The notes under the pieces: model-generated | The model's database searches: none | Seen by the model: the letters and a program-made list of their open reading frames with translations, nothing else | Told to the model about the DNA's origin: nothing | Assembly (NCBI GenBank): GCA_018882545.1 | Contig: VERS01000024.1 | Span: 1-10,314 of the forward strand | Source of the DNA: Mycobacterium sp. | Lineage (GTDB): Bacteria; Actinomycetota; Actinomycetes; Mycobacteriales; Mycobacteriaceae | Reading direction: 5' to 3' | Length of the DNA stretch: 10,314 bases | Shown: in pieces, positions 1 through 9,659 of the stretch | How positions within the stretch are numbered: position 1 is the first letter of the stretch | How the letters are laid out: the number at the start of each line of letters is the position of its first letter | Translations under genes and position numbers: made by a program

Positions 1-1
1 G

Positions 2-316
2 ATCTACACCGAGGGCATCGGAGTCGAGGCCACCGTCTTCGCGTCGTTCACCGCACTGCTGGTGTTCCTGCCCGCGATCTTCGGCACCGGCATCGGACGC
101 TGGCTGGTGGACCGCACACGGCCGGCCGCGCCGCGGCAGCGGATGCCCGGTGGGCTCGGCGAGCGGCAGGACGTGTTCGCCGCGGTGCACGCCGAGGAAG
201 ACCCGGGCGAGGAGTACGCGGTGTCACGCCGGGAGTTGGACTGGCGGCAGGAGGCCCGGGAGTCGGTGCGGGTCCAGCACGAGGAAGCCGAACGGCGCCT
301 GCACGACCGCGAGTGA
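2..316 (+). CDS. C-terminal part of a conserved membrane protein (Rv2536-like), 5' end outside the window
   Basis: This is the last 104 residues of a plus-strand gene that enters from the left edge and stops at TGA 314-316. Residues 10-31 of the fragment are hydrophobic (A-T-V-F-A-S-F through F-G-T-G-I-G) and form a probable last transmembrane helix. It is followed by R-W-L-V-D-R-T-R, a positive patch suggesting the tail faces the cytosol. The remaining 70 or so residues are strongly charged and end in an Arg/Glu-rich, probably helical stretch (RRELDWRQEARESVRV, then EEAERRL). No catalytic motif is visible, so no function is proposed. Its position, converging on aroQ, matches the conserved transmembrane protein Rv2536 of M. 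tuberculosis; that assignment rests on synteny and general character. It is the only gene here not on the minus strand. Confidence 0.7.
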   Translation: MYTEGIGVEATVFASFTALLVFLPAIFGTGIGRWLVDRTRPAAPRQRMPGGLGERQDVFAAVHAEEDPGEEYAVSRRELDWRQEARESVRVQHEEAERRLHDRE

Positions 317-317
317 C

Positions 318-2487
<2,170 letters not shown>

Positions 2488-2491
2488 CCCG

Positions 2492-3700
2492 CTATCCCGA
2501 CAGCCGCATCGGATCGGGCCGGCCCTCGCGGCCGCCGACTTCACGCAGATAGCCGTCGATGTTGCGGCGGGTCTCGGTCAGCGAGTCTCCGCCGAATTTC
2601 TCCAGGGCCGCCCGTGCCAGCACCAGCGCCACCATGGCCTCCACCACAACACCGGCGGCCGGCACCGCGCACACATCGGAACGCTGGTGGATTGCGTGGG
2701 CCTGCTCACCGGTGGCCAGGTCGACGGTGGACAGTGCCCGCGGCACGGTGGAGATCGGCTTCATCGCGGCACGCACGCGCAGCGGTTGGCCGTTGGTCAT
2801 CCCACCCTCCAGCCCGCCGGCCCGGTTGGTGGAGCGCAGCACGCCGTCGGGGCCGGGGAACATCTCGTCGTGCGCAGCACTGCCGCGCCGGCGGGCGGTT
2901 TCGAACCCGTCGCCGATCTCCACACCCTTGATGGCCTGCACCCCCATCACGGCGCCGGCCAGTTGACTGTCCAGCCGGCTGTCCCCGCTGGTGAAGGAGC
3001 CCAACCCGACCGGTAGTCCGTGGGCGACGACCTCGACGACACCGCCGAGGGTGTCGCCGTCCTTTTTGGCCTCTTCGATCTGGGCGATCATTGACGTTTG
3101 CGCGGCGGTGTCGAATGCGCGCACCGGGCTGTCGTCGATACCGGGCAGGTCAGCCGGGGTGGGTGGCGGACCGTCGTAGGGGTCGGAGGCGCCGATGGAG
3201 ATGACGTGCGAAAGGACCTCCACGCCCAGCGCCTCGGCCAGAAACGCCCGTGCGACGGCGGCGGCCGCGACCCGGGCGGCCGTCTCCCGGGCGCTGGCGC
3301 GTTCGAGCACCGGCCGCGCATCATCGAAGCCGTATTTGAGCATGCCCGCGTAGTCGGCGTGGCCCGGACGCGGCCGAGTCAGCGGGGCGTTGCGCGCCAC
3401 GTCGAGTTCGGCGGCATCGACCGGATCGGCGGCCATGACCGTCTCCCACTTGGGCCACTCGGTGTTACCGATCTCGATGGCGATCGGGCCGCCCAGGGTG
3501 ACGCCGTGGCGCAGCCCGGCCAGCACCGTCACCTCGTCCTGTTCGAACTTCATCCGGGCGCCGCGGCCGTAGCCCAGGCGCCGGCGCGCCAGTTGAGCAG
3601 CGATGTCGGCGGAGGTGACGTGCACCCCGGCGACCATGCCCTCGACAAGCGCGATCAAAGCCCTGCCGTGGGACTCCCCGGCGGTGGTCCATCGCAACAC
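2492..3700 (-). CDS. aroC: Chorismate synthase
   Basis: This enzyme eliminates phosphate from EPSP to give chorismate, the final shikimate-pathway step and branch point for aromatic amino acids, folate, menaquinone and mycobactin precursors. It needs reduced FMN as a catalyst. The 402 residues match M. tuberculosis Rv2540c (annotated there as aroF, about 401 residues). Conserved elements are AGESHGRAL at the N-terminus with His11, [12 protein letters not shown] (39-50), [12 protein letters not shown] with His114, [12 protein letters not shown] (133-144), [18 protein letters not shown] (298-314) and [11 protein letters not shown] with Asp342. The start is GTG 3700, giving [12 protein letters not shown]; a GGAA lies about nine bases upstream. 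The prepilin peptidase gene ends 22 bp upstream and aroK begins four bases downstream. Confidence 0.96.
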   Translation of the reverse strand: MLRWTTAGESHGRALIALVEGMVAGVHVTSADIAAQLARRRLGYGRGARMKFEQDEVTVLAGLRHGVTLGGPIAIEIGNTEWPKWETVMAADPVDAAELDVARNAPLTRPRPGHADYAGMLKYGFDDARPVLERASARETAARVAAAAVARAFLAEALGVEVLSHVISIGASDPYDGPPPTPADLPGIDDSPVRAFDTAAQTSMIAQIEEAKKDGDTLGGVVEVVAHGLPVGLGSFTSGDSRLDSQLAGAVMGVQAIKGVEIGDGFETARRRGSAAHDEMFPGPDGVLRSTNRAGGLEGGMTNGQPLRVRAAMKPISTVPRALSTVDLATGEQAHAIHQRSDVCAVPAAGVVVEAMVALVLARAALEKFGGDSLTETRRNIDGYLREVGGREGRPDPMRLSG

Positions 3701-3722
3701 CCTGACATCTTCCCACGTCCGC

Positions 3723-4160
3723 TCAAAGCACCTGCAACGCCGCCGCGGCCAGACTGGCCGCGATCATCGAGGGTCCGTGCGCAATGACCTCGCCGCGGCC
3801 CCGCAGTAGGCTCGCCACCCCGACCACCGCGGTCAGCAGCGGTGCCCCCAGCGCGGCCAGCAGCCAGACATCGGGGCCCAGGGCGCCGGTGAGCGCTCCC
3901 AACCCCACCGCCAGCTTCACATCGCCGCCGCCTAGGCCGTGTCGGTCGGCGCAGTGGATCACCAGATACAGCCCTCCGAGCAGACAGCCACCGAACAGAG
4001 CCGGCAGGCCGCGACCGAACCCGGCCGCGGCACCCAGGATCACCAGCGCGCCGGGCAGGGTCAGCACATTGGGCAGCCGGTGTCGGCGCAGGTCGCTGAC
4101 CGCCAGCGCCGCCGCCCAGATCACCAACGCCGACACGGCGACCGCGACGCTGACTCCCAC
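3723..4160 (-). CDS. Small A24-family prepilin peptidase (no methyltransferase domain)
   Basis: This is an integral membrane aspartyl protease of the type IV prepilin/TadV class. It is about 145 residues long from the proposed GTG 4160 and lacks the N-terminal methyltransferase domain of full-length PilD. The two catalytic aspartates are seen as Asp23 in [10 protein letters not shown], directly after the first membrane helix, and Asp80 in [16 protein letters not shown]. Several hydrophobic segments fill the rest (about 36-47, 52-69, 83-92, 94-110 and the last 15 residues). The likely M. tuberculosis counterpart is Rv2551c (about 139 residues). Such enzymes normally cleave class III (Flp) pilin signal peptides, but no pilin or assembly gene is in the window. 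The start is uncertain: GTG 4160, 11 bp after the aroE stop, and GTG 4136 are both possible. The frame stays open to 4322 inside aroE, but that extension has no membrane or family features. Confidence 0.85.
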   Translation of the reverse strand: MGVSVAVAVSALVIWAAALAVSDLRRHRLPNVLTLPGALVILGAAAGFGRGLPALFGGCLLGGLYLVIHCADRHGLGGGDVKLAVGLGALTGALGPDVWLLAALGAPLLTAVVGVASLLRGRGEVIAHGPSMIAASLAAAALQVL

Positions 4161-4171
4161 AGCGGGGCAGG

Positions 4172-4969
4172 CTAATCCAGCGCGGCCGCCATCTGCTCTC
4201 GCGGCGCCGGTCGGCCTGTGAATTGTTCGACCTGACTGAATGCTTGGTGCAACAGCATCTGCAGGCCTCCGATCACCTCGCCGCCGGATTCGGCGACTGC
4301 CCGGGCCAGCGGGGTCGGCCACGGGTCGTAGATCGCGTCCAGCAGCAGCGGGGTCCCGGCCAACGTCCCGGCGAGCCCGGCGGCCGCGTCGGCCGGGAGG
4401 GTGCTGACCACGACGTCGGCCCGTCGTGCTGCAGCACTCAGTTCCGGATCGGTGATGTCGCAGAAGTCGGTCGCCATGCCCACCCGGGTGCCGAGGTCGA
4501 GCAGGCGGGCGGCTTTGTCCCGGCTGCGGGCCACCACGGTGATCGCCGTGACGCCCAACCCGGCCAGTGCCACCACGGCCGCCGGCGCGGTGCCGCCCGA
4601 GCCCAGCAGGATGGCACGATTCAGTTCGCGGCCGCCCAGCGCACCGGTCACCCCGTCGATATCGGTGTTGTCCGCTCGCCAGCCCGCCGCGGTGCGCACC
4701 AGGGTGTTGGCCGAACCGACCAGTTCAGCCCGTTCGGTGCGTTCGTCGGCGAACTGCAGGGCGGCGAATTTGCCCGGCATGGTGACCGATAACCCGACCC
4801 ATTCAGGTCCCAAACCGCTTACTAGAGAGGGTAATTCGTCGGCGGTACATTCGATCCGCTGGTAGGTCCAGTCCTCGAGTCCCAGCGCCCGGTAGGCCGC
4901 AAGGTGCAGTTGCGGGGATCTGGAATGCGCGACCGGCGAGCCGAGTACAGCCGCCCTATGCGCGTTCAT
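4172..4969 (-). CDS. aroE: Shikimate dehydrogenase
   Basis: AroE reduces 3-dehydroshikimate to shikimate with NADPH (step 4 of the pathway). The 265 residues compare with about 269 in M. tuberculosis Rv2552c. The substrate domain shows SPVAHSRSPQLH (11-22), the catalytic Lys67 in VTMPGK, Asn88 in GSANTL and the catalytic Asp103 in ADNTDIDG. The cofactor domain shows a glycine-rich GSGGTAPA (123-130) and VVARSRDKA, whose arginines suit the NADPH 2'-phosphate. GLQMLLHQ near the C-terminus (235-242) holds the conserved Gln. I chose ATG 4969 because it would form an ATGA overlap with the mltG stop if the adjacent repeats were removed; GTG 4972, one codon earlier, is equally possible. No good ribosome-binding site precedes either. 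The tandem repeats end immediately upstream. Codons around residues 46-55 are unusual for the window. Confidence 0.95.
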   Translation of the reverse strand: MNAHRAAVLGSPVAHSRSPQLHLAAYRALGLEDWTYQRIECTADELPSLVSGLGPEWVGLSVTMPGKFAALQFADERTERAELVGSANTLVRTAAGWRADNTDIDGVTGALGGRELNRAILLGSGGTAPAAVVALAGLGVTAITVVARSRDKAARLLDLGTRVGMATDFCDITDPELSAAARRADVVVSTLPADAAAGLAGTLAGTPLLLDAIYDPWPTPLARAVAESGGEVIGGLQMLLHQAFSQVEQFTGRPAPREQMAAALD

Positions 4970-4975
4970 CACCGT

Positions 4976-5086
4976 TCATCGCCCGGGCCCCATTGGGCTC
5001 TTCACTGCGTTCATCGCCCGGGACTTGATTGGGCTCTTCACTGCGTTCATCGCCCGGGACTTGATTGGGCTCTTCACTGCGTTCAT
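4976..5086 (-). CDS. Repeat-encoded small ORF 2 (36 residues), speculative
   Basis: Beginning at the ATGA overlap with the first small ORF, this frame crosses three repeat units. The 36-bp B units are exactly 12 codons, so they stay in frame and encode MNAVKSPIKSRA twice. The following 35-bp A unit encodes MNAVKSPMGPGR and then stops at TGA 4978-4976. The stop lies three bases before GTG 4972 and six bases before ATG 4969, in the same frame as aroE. A third overlapping frame (MNGDERA, 4979-4956) starts at the same ATGA and ends inside aroE. The arrangement suits termination and re-initiation onto aroE. Nothing shows that the peptide itself has a role. Confidence 0.25.
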   Translation of the reverse strand: MNAVKSPIKSRAMNAVKSPIKSRAMNAVKSPMGPGR

Positions 5087-5121
5087 CGCCCGGGCCCCAT
5101 TGGGCTCTTCACTGCGTTCAT
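5083..5121 (-). CDS. Repeat-encoded small ORF 1 (12 residues), speculative
   Basis: An ATG overlaps the mltG stop (ATGA at 5121-5118) and opens a 12-codon frame, MNAVKSPMGPGR, ending in a TGA that again overlaps the next ATG. It lies entirely in repeat unit 4. There is no sign of a separate function; if translated, it would mainly carry ribosomes from mltG towards aroE. There is no homology or ribosome-binding-site evidence, so it is listed for its arrangement only. Confidence 0.25.
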   Translation of the reverse strand: MNAVKSPMGPGR

Positions 5122-6389
5122 CGCCCGGAGTTGAGGAAGCCGCTCTCCAAGGCCTTGTCGCGGTTGGCCAGGTGCTCCTGGTAGTCGCTGGTGAACAGCG
5201 TCGTTCCCTGAGCGTCGATCGTCACGAAGTACAGCCAGTCGCCCTCGTCGGGACGTTCAGCGGCGGCCAGTGCGTCTTCCCCGGGCGAGCAGATCGGGGT
5301 GGCCGGCAGACCGGGCATGGCGTAGGTGTTCCAGGGGGTTTCCTTGGCCCGGTCCTCATCGGTGGTGGCCACCTCCTGGCGGTCCAGCGGATAGTTGACC
5401 GTGGAGTCGAACTCCAACCGGTCATAGTCGCTGGCCAGCCGGTTGTAGATGACCCGGGCCACCTTGGCGAAGTCCACCGGCTGAGCCTCCTTCTGCACCA
5501 GCGAACCGACGATGAGCACCTCGTAGGGCGAGATGTTCAGCGTCGTCGCGGCATCGAGGATGCCGCCCTTGACGTAACGGTCGGCGCTGTCGCCGACCAG
5601 CTTGGACAAGATTTCCTTCGGTGACGCCGACGGGTTGATGTTCCAGGTGCCCGGAGCGATCAGACCCTCGAGTCGGCGGTGGCTCTGGCCTTGGGTGCCG
5701 GCACCCTTGACCGCCCACTCCGGCACGTTGAGGGACTCCAGGGTGCCCTCCTCGGCGGCAGCCTGGAGATCCGCAGCCGACAAGCACTTCTCGGTGCCGT
5801 TGAGATTCGCACAGCTTGCGTTGGCGATCAGGGTGAAAATACCCGGGTTGACGGTGCCCGAACCCACTGCCGTGATGTCGTCGAGTTGCTTGCCCTCGGG
5901 GATGACCAGCTTGCCGACCCGCGATTTGGGGTCGGTCAACATCTGCACGGCCGTCGCGGCCGGAATCTGGGTACGCAGTTTGTAGTACCCCGGCTGGATC
6001 GCAGCCAGTTCGGCGTTACCCGAGGCCGCGCCGATAAACATATTGACGTCGCCGATGACGTCCTTGTTGACGAGGTCCTGGGCGATCACCGATCCGGAAT
6101 CGCCCGGTTTGACCTCGATGATGATGTCTTCCTTGCCCCCGCCGGTGTAGTCCTTGAGCAGCTCCGGCCCTCCGAACAGCCTCGGACCCAGCAACCAGAC
6201 TCCGACTGCGAGGGCTGCCAGCACACCGAGCACGGCCAGGATCTTGCCGCGGCCGCCGCCGGTTTGGGCGGCACGGCGACCCGACGAGCCGACTGCCCGC
6301 GGCTCGACGCGGTCGGGCCCACCGGCCATCCCGGGATTCTTCGCGGGCTTCTTCTCGGGCCGCTCAGGTTTCTTCTCGGGCACTGTCAC
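5118..6389 (-). CDS. mltG: Endolytic murein transglycosylase (YceG family)
   Basis: MltG is a single-pass membrane enzyme that cuts nascent glycan strands outside the membrane and so limits strand length. The 423-residue protein starts with a Lys/Pro-rich cytosolic segment (about 1-48), then a transmembrane helix (about 49-68, ILAVLGVLAALAVGVWLLG). A small LysM-like region follows (about 88-155, with I-I-I-E-V-K-P-G-D-S), then the catalytic YceG domain to the end. The catalytic glutamate, matched to Glu218 of E. coli MltG, is Glu301 in SLVQKEAQ. Conserved features after it are VIYNRL (313-318), LEFDSTVNY (325-333), the PWNTY and GLPATPICSPG stretch (352-370) and WLYFV (385-389). Two cysteines, 193 and 202, could form an exported disulfide. 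The start is GTG 6389, six bases after the ruvX stop, with GGAAAGAG upstream; GTG 6383 is an alternative. The likely counterpart is Rv2553c. Its stop overlaps the repeat array. Confidence 0.93.
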   Translation of the reverse strand: MTVPEKKPERPEKKPAKNPGMAGGPDRVEPRAVGSSGRRAAQTGGGRGKILAVLGVLAALAVGVWLLGPRLFGGPELLKDYTGGGKEDIIIEVKPGDSGSVIAQDLVNKDVIGDVNMFIGAASGNAELAAIQPGYYKLRTQIPAATAVQMLTDPKSRVGKLVIPEGKQLDDITAVGSGTVNPGIFTLIANASCANLNGTEKCLSAADLQAAAEEGTLESLNVPEWAVKGAGTQGQSHRRLEGLIAPGTWNINPSASPKEILSKLVGDSADRYVKGGILDAATTLNISPYEVLIVGSLVQKEAQPVDFAKVARVIYNRLASDYDRLEFDSTVNYPLDRQEVATTDEDRAKETPWNTYAMPGLPATPICSPGEDALAAAERPDEGDWLYFVTIDAQGTTLFTSDYQEHLANRDKALESGFLNSGR

Positions 6390-6395
6390 TCTCTG

Positions 6396-6884
6396 TCACT
6401 CTTTCCGAGTCGTTGCCGCATTGCGGCGTTGGTCAAGCCAGCCTTGCAGGATTGCCACGGCGGCGGCCTGGTCGATCTTCCCCCGCTGTTCTTTCGCCCG
6501 CAGCCCCGCCTCGCGGAGGGAGCGGGCCGCGCTGACAGTCGTCAGTCGCTCGTCGGTCAGCCGCACCGGCACCGGCTCGATCCGTCCGGCCAGAGCCTCG
6601 GCGACACCCACCGCGTCATCAGCCGACGATCCGACTCGGTTTGCCAGCGTACGGGGCAGTCCCACCACCACCTCGACCACGTCGTTTTCGCCGACCAGGG
6701 TCGCCAGTCGACGCAGGTGCGCACCGCGGCGATCACGGCGCACGGTCTCCACGGGTGTGGCCAGGATGCCGTCGGGGTCGCTGACGGCGACCCCGATCCG
6801 GACGGTGCCGACGTCGATGCCCAGCCGACGACCCCGGCCCGGGTCGTCGGCGCCCGGACGATCAGGCCTGCGTTGGGACACCAT
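6396..6884 (-). CDS. ruvX: RuvX/YqgF-family RNase H-fold nuclease (Holliday junction resolvase-like)
   Basis: This cytosolic RNase H-fold protein belongs to the YqgF/RuvX family, linked to pre-16S rRNA end processing in several bacteria and to Holliday-junction cleavage for the mycobacterial member (Rv2554c, about 170 residues). From ATG 6884 it has 162 residues. The acidic active-site residues are Asp24 in [15 protein letters not shown], Glu112 in TDERLTT and Asp138 in [22 protein letters not shown] (72-77) is the other family mark. ATG 6884 gives [11 protein letters not shown], which lines up with the M. tuberculosis start, and GGTGG sits five bases upstream. A TTG at 6899 overlapping the alaS stop (TTGA) and a GTG at 6893 are in frame and would add three to five residues. 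It lies tightly between alaS and mltG. Which of the two activities matters in this organism cannot be read from the sequence. Confidence 0.93.
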   Translation of the reverse strand: MVSQRRPDRPGADDPGRGRRLGIDVGTVRIGVAVSDPDGILATPVETVRRDRRGAHLRRLATLVGENDVVEVVVGLPRTLANRVGSSADDAVGVAEALAGRIEPVPVRLTDERLTTVSAARSLREAGLRAKEQRGKIDQAAAVAILQGWLDQRRNAATTRKE

Positions 6885-6895
6885 CGCTGCCACCG

Positions 6896-9616
6896 TCAAC
6901 TTCGGCCCAGTTCCGCCCGCACAGCAGCCAGTCCGGCGCTGATTCCGGCCGGGTCTCTGCCTGAACCCTGCGCCAGGTCGGCTTTGCCGCCGCCCCGTCC
7001 GCCGACCGCGGCGGCAAGCGCGCCAACCAGGTCGTTGGCCCGCACACCGGCCTCCTGAGCGGCGTCGTTAGCGGCCACCACAAACGGCACCGAGGGGCCA
7101 TCGCCACCGTCGGTTCCCTCGGCGACCAGCACCACCACCCCCGGGTCGGAGCCGAACCGGGCGCGGATGTCGCCGACCAGGGAACGCAGGTCCCCCGCGG
7201 TCATTCCCGCCGGCATCTGCTGGGCCACGAGGCGCACCTTACCCACCGATTCCGCGGTGGCGGCGGCATTGCCGGCCGAAGCGCGCGCCGAGGAGAGTCG
7301 GACCCGCCCCAACTCCTTCTCGGCGGCCTTGAGTCGCTCGAGCAGGGTGGCGACCCGGGCGGGAACCTCCTCGGAGGGCACCTTCAGCGCGGAGGCCAGT
7401 CCCGCCATCAGGGCGCGCTCCCGGGCCAGATGGCGAAACGAGTCCAGACCCACGTAGGCCTCCACCCGACGGACCCCCGACCCCACCGAGGACTCCCCGA
7501 GAATGGTGATCGGGCCGATCTGTGCGGAGTTGCGGACATGGGTACCACCGCAGAGTTCCAACGAGAACGGGCCGCCGATCTCCACGACCCTGACCTGCTC
7601 GGGGTAATGCTCGCCGAAGAGTGCCATCGCGCCCATCGCCTTGGCCTTCTCCAACTCGGTCGTGAAGGTGTTCACCGGATGGTCGGCCTGGACCGCCTCG
7701 TTGGCGACCTCCTCGATCTGGCTGCGCTGGCCGTCAGTCAGGCCGCCCTGCCAATTGAAGTCGAATCGCAGGTATCCCGGCCGATTCAGCGAACCGGCCT
7801 GAACAGCGTTGGGGCCCAGAACTTCCCGCAAGGCCGCATGCACCAGGTGAGTCCCCGTGTGACCCTGGGTGGCGCCATGGCGCCAGCCCGGATCCACCGA
7901 CGCCACCACAGTGTCACCTTCGACGAACTCGCCGGACTCGACGTTGACCCGATGCACCCACAGGGTCTTGCCGACCTTTTGGACGTCGGTGACGGCGGCT
8001 TTGGCCGCCTCGCCGGCGCCGGTGCCGGCGATCCAACCGACGTCGGCGATCTGGCCGCCGGACTCGGCATACAACGGGGTGCGGTCCAGCACCAGTTCGA
8101 CCCGCTCGGGCGGAACGGTCCGGGACTGCGTCCGAGGATGGTGGCCCACCACCGGGACCCGTTTGCCGTCGACGAAGATGCCGAGAATGCGTGCCTGGGA
8201 GGCGAGTTCGGCGAAACCGGTGAATTCGGTGGGGCCCGCGTCGACCAGCTCGCGGAACGCCGAGAGGTCGGCGTGGGCATGTTTGCGGGAAGCGGCGTCG
8301 GCCTTGGCCCGGCGGCGCTGCTCGGCCATCAGCTCGCGAAAACCCAACTCGTCGACCGAGAGGCCAGCCTCTGCGGCCATCTCCAGGGTGAGTTCGATGG
8401 GGAATCCGTAGGTGTCGTGAAGGGTGAACGCATCGGATCCGCCGAGCACGGTGTTCCCGGCCGACCGGGTGGCGGCGGCGGCCTCCTCGAAGAGCCTGGA
8501 TCCCGAGGCCAGCGTCCGGTTGAAGGCAGTCTCCTCGGCGACGGCGATCCGGTTGATCCGATCGAAATCGGCGACCAGCTCCGGGTAAGACGGTCCCATC
8601 GCGTCGCAAACGGTCTGCATCAGTTCACTGACGATAGGGCGCTCAATACCGAGAAGCTTTGCGGCACGGATTATTCGGCGCAACAGGCGCCGCAGAACGT
8701 AGCCACGGCCCTCGTTGGACGGGGTGACACCGTCGCCGATGATGATGGCCGCTGTGCGGGAGTGGTCGGCGATGACCCGGTACCGGACGTCATCATCATG
8801 GTTGCCTGCGCCGTAACCGCGGGGCGCGTACTGGGCGACCTTGTCGAGCACCGGCCGCATCAGGTCGGTCTCGTAGACGTTGTCCACTCCCTGCAGCAGG
8901 CAGGCGATGCGCTCCACGCCCATGCCGGTGTCGATGTTTTGGCGCGGCAGCGGGCCGAGGATCTCGAAGTCCTCTTTTCCGGTGCCCTCGCCGCGCTCGT
9001 TCTGCATGAACACGAGATTCCAGATTTCGATGTAGCGGTCCTCGTTGGCCTCCGGGCCGCCCTCGACGCCGTAATCCGGGCCGCGGTCGTAGTAAATCTC
9101 CGAGCAGGGCCCGCACGGGCCCGGAATACCCATTGACCAGTAGTTGTCGGCCATTCCCCGGCGTTGGATCCGGTCAAGCGGCAGCCCGGCGACCTCCTGC
9201 CACAAGCGCACGGCCTCGTCGTCGTCATAGAAGACCGTGGCCCAGAGCCTGTCCGGGTCGAACCCGTAGCCACCTTCGGCGACCGATTTGGTCAACAGGG
9301 CCCAGGCCAATTCGATGGCCCGGCGCTTGAAGTAATCCCCGAACGAGAAGTTCCCCGCCATCTGAAAGAAAGTGTTGTGGCGGGTCGTGATGCCCACCTC
9401 GTCGATGTCGGGTGTGCGGATGCACTTTTGGATGCTGACAGCGGTTGCATACGGCGGTGTGCGCTGACCCAGGAAGAACGGGACGAACTGCACCATCCCG
9501 GCGTTGACGAACAGCAGGTTGGGGTCCTCGAGGATCACTGATGCGCTGGGCACCGCTGTATGACCTGCGTCGACGAAGTGATCCAGGAATCGCTTCCTGA
9601 TCTCGTAGGTCTGCAC
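6896..9616 (-). CDS. alaS: Alanyl-tRNA synthetase
   Basis: AlaS charges tRNA-Ala and corrects mischarged Ser- and Gly-tRNA-Ala. It has 906 residues, against about 904 in M. tuberculosis Rv2555c. The class II catalytic core includes [15 protein letters not shown] (36-50), the [18 protein letters not shown] motif (67-84), [12 protein letters not shown] (87-98) and motif 3, [10 protein letters not shown] (228-237). The editing domain carries the zinc-site HTGTH (His586 and His590) and CGGTH (Cys689 and His693). The C-Ala domain ends with [15 protein letters not shown] (872-886). The start is GTG 9616, giving [14 protein letters not shown] as in homologues; AAGGA lies 11 bases upstream, which is rather far. 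The frame stays open upstream to 9913 inside rarA, but that part has no family features. The 43-bp gap to rarA is too short for a T-box leader. All domains are intact. Confidence 0.97.
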   Translation of the reverse strand: MQTYEIRKRFLDHFVDAGHTAVPSASVILEDPNLLFVNAGMVQFVPFFLGQRTPPYATAVSIQKCIRTPDIDEVGITTRHNTFFQMAGNFSFGDYFKRRAIELAWALLTKSVAEGGYGFDPDRLWATVFYDDDEAVRLWQEVAGLPLDRIQRRGMADNYWSMGIPGPCGPCSEIYYDRGPDYGVEGGPEANEDRYIEIWNLVFMQNERGEGTGKEDFEILGPLPRQNIDTGMGVERIACLLQGVDNVYETDLMRPVLDKVAQYAPRGYGAGNHDDDVRYRVIADHSRTAAIIIGDGVTPSNEGRGYVLRRLLRRIIRAAKLLGIERPIVSELMQTVCDAMGPSYPELVADFDRINRIAVAEETAFNRTLASGSRLFEEAAAATRSAGNTVLGGSDAFTLHDTYGFPIELTLEMAAEAGLSVDELGFRELMAEQRRRAKADAASRKHAHADLSAFRELVDAGPTEFTGFAELASQARILGIFVDGKRVPVVGHHPRTQSRTVPPERVELVLDRTPLYAESGGQIADVGWIAGTGAGEAAKAAVTDVQKVGKTLWVHRVNVESGEFVEGDTVVASVDPGWRHGATQGHTGTHLVHAALREVLGPNAVQAGSLNRPGYLRFDFNWQGGLTDGQRSQIEEVANEAVQADHPVNTFTTELEKAKAMGAMALFGEHYPEQVRVVEIGGPFSLELCGGTHVRNSAQIGPITILGESSVGSGVRRVEAYVGLDSFRHLARERALMAGLASALKVPSEEVPARVATLLERLKAAEKELGRVRLSSARASAGNAAATAESVGKVRLVAQQMPAGMTAGDLRSLVGDIRARFGSDPGVVVLVAEGTDGGDGPSVPFVVAANDAAQEAGVRANDLVGALAAAVGGRGGGKADLAQGSGRDPAGISAGLAAVRAELGRS

Positions 9617-9659
9617 GGGCGGGCTTGTCCTTGCGGTTGGGAGCGTCGACGGCCCTACA
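9617..9659 (-). other. Short rarA-alaS intergenic spacer
   Basis: These 43 bases separate the rarA stop from the alaS start. They hold the AAGGA that probably serves as the alaS ribosome-binding site. A TAATGT at 9662-9657 could pass for a -10 box, but no matching -35 is apparent, so I do not call a promoter. No hairpin followed by a T run is seen. Confidence 0.4.

Larger units (their letters stand above)
4974..5128 (-). repeat. Tandem repeat array between mltG and aroE, MIRU-like
   Basis: Four complete direct repeats lie end to end at 4974-5008 (35 bp), 5009-5044 (36), 5045-5080 (36) and 5081-5115 (35), followed by a partial copy of 13 bases at 5116-5128. On the plus strand every unit opens with GTTCATCGCCCGGG and closes with GGGCTCTTCACTGC. 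The middle is CCCCATT in units 1 and 4 and ACTTGATT in units 2 and 3. Same-type units are identical, so the order is A-B-B-A. Units abut without spacers. On the coding (minus) strand each unit contains GGGCGATGAAC, the same bases that carry the mltG stop and resemble the aroE start. Mycobacterial interspersed repetitive units are known to insert at such ATGA stop/start overlaps; assignment to that class here is inference from behaviour, not from a recognised unit sequence. Confidence 0.9.

Noticed and set aside
2488..2544. Longer AroK start at 2544
   Set aside because: It would add 19 residues before [12 protein letters not shown] and overlap the end of aroC. The M. tuberculosis enzyme starts at the equivalent of 2487.
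4974..5128. Possible CRISPR array
   Set aside because: The units abut with no unique spacers, the variable part has only two versions, and no cas gene is nearby.
4904..5134. Plus-strand frame translating the repeats into a periodic Trp/Cys/His-containing peptide
   Set aside because: The periodicity simply reflects the DNA repeats. The frame starts inside aroE antisense and ends in mltG, with no ribosome-binding site or known relative. The coding-strand reading fits the flanking genes far better.
5486..5491. Loss of the MltG catalytic glutamate (SLVQKE in place of SIIEKE)
   Set aside because: By counting, E. coli Glu218 is the second glutamate of EKE, which is kept here as Glu301. Only the non-catalytic first position is changed to Gln.
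5679..7058. Plus-strand open frame of 459 codons opposite mltG and ruvX
   Set aside because: It crosses the boundaries of three well-supported minus-strand genes, shows no family features, and has the biased composition of an antisense shadow.
7430..9136. Long open frame on the plus strand (568 codons) opposite alaS
   Set aside because: Its translation has no recognisable motif, and it lies entirely antisense to an intact, strongly conserved alaS. Long antisense frames are normal in GC-rich DNA.
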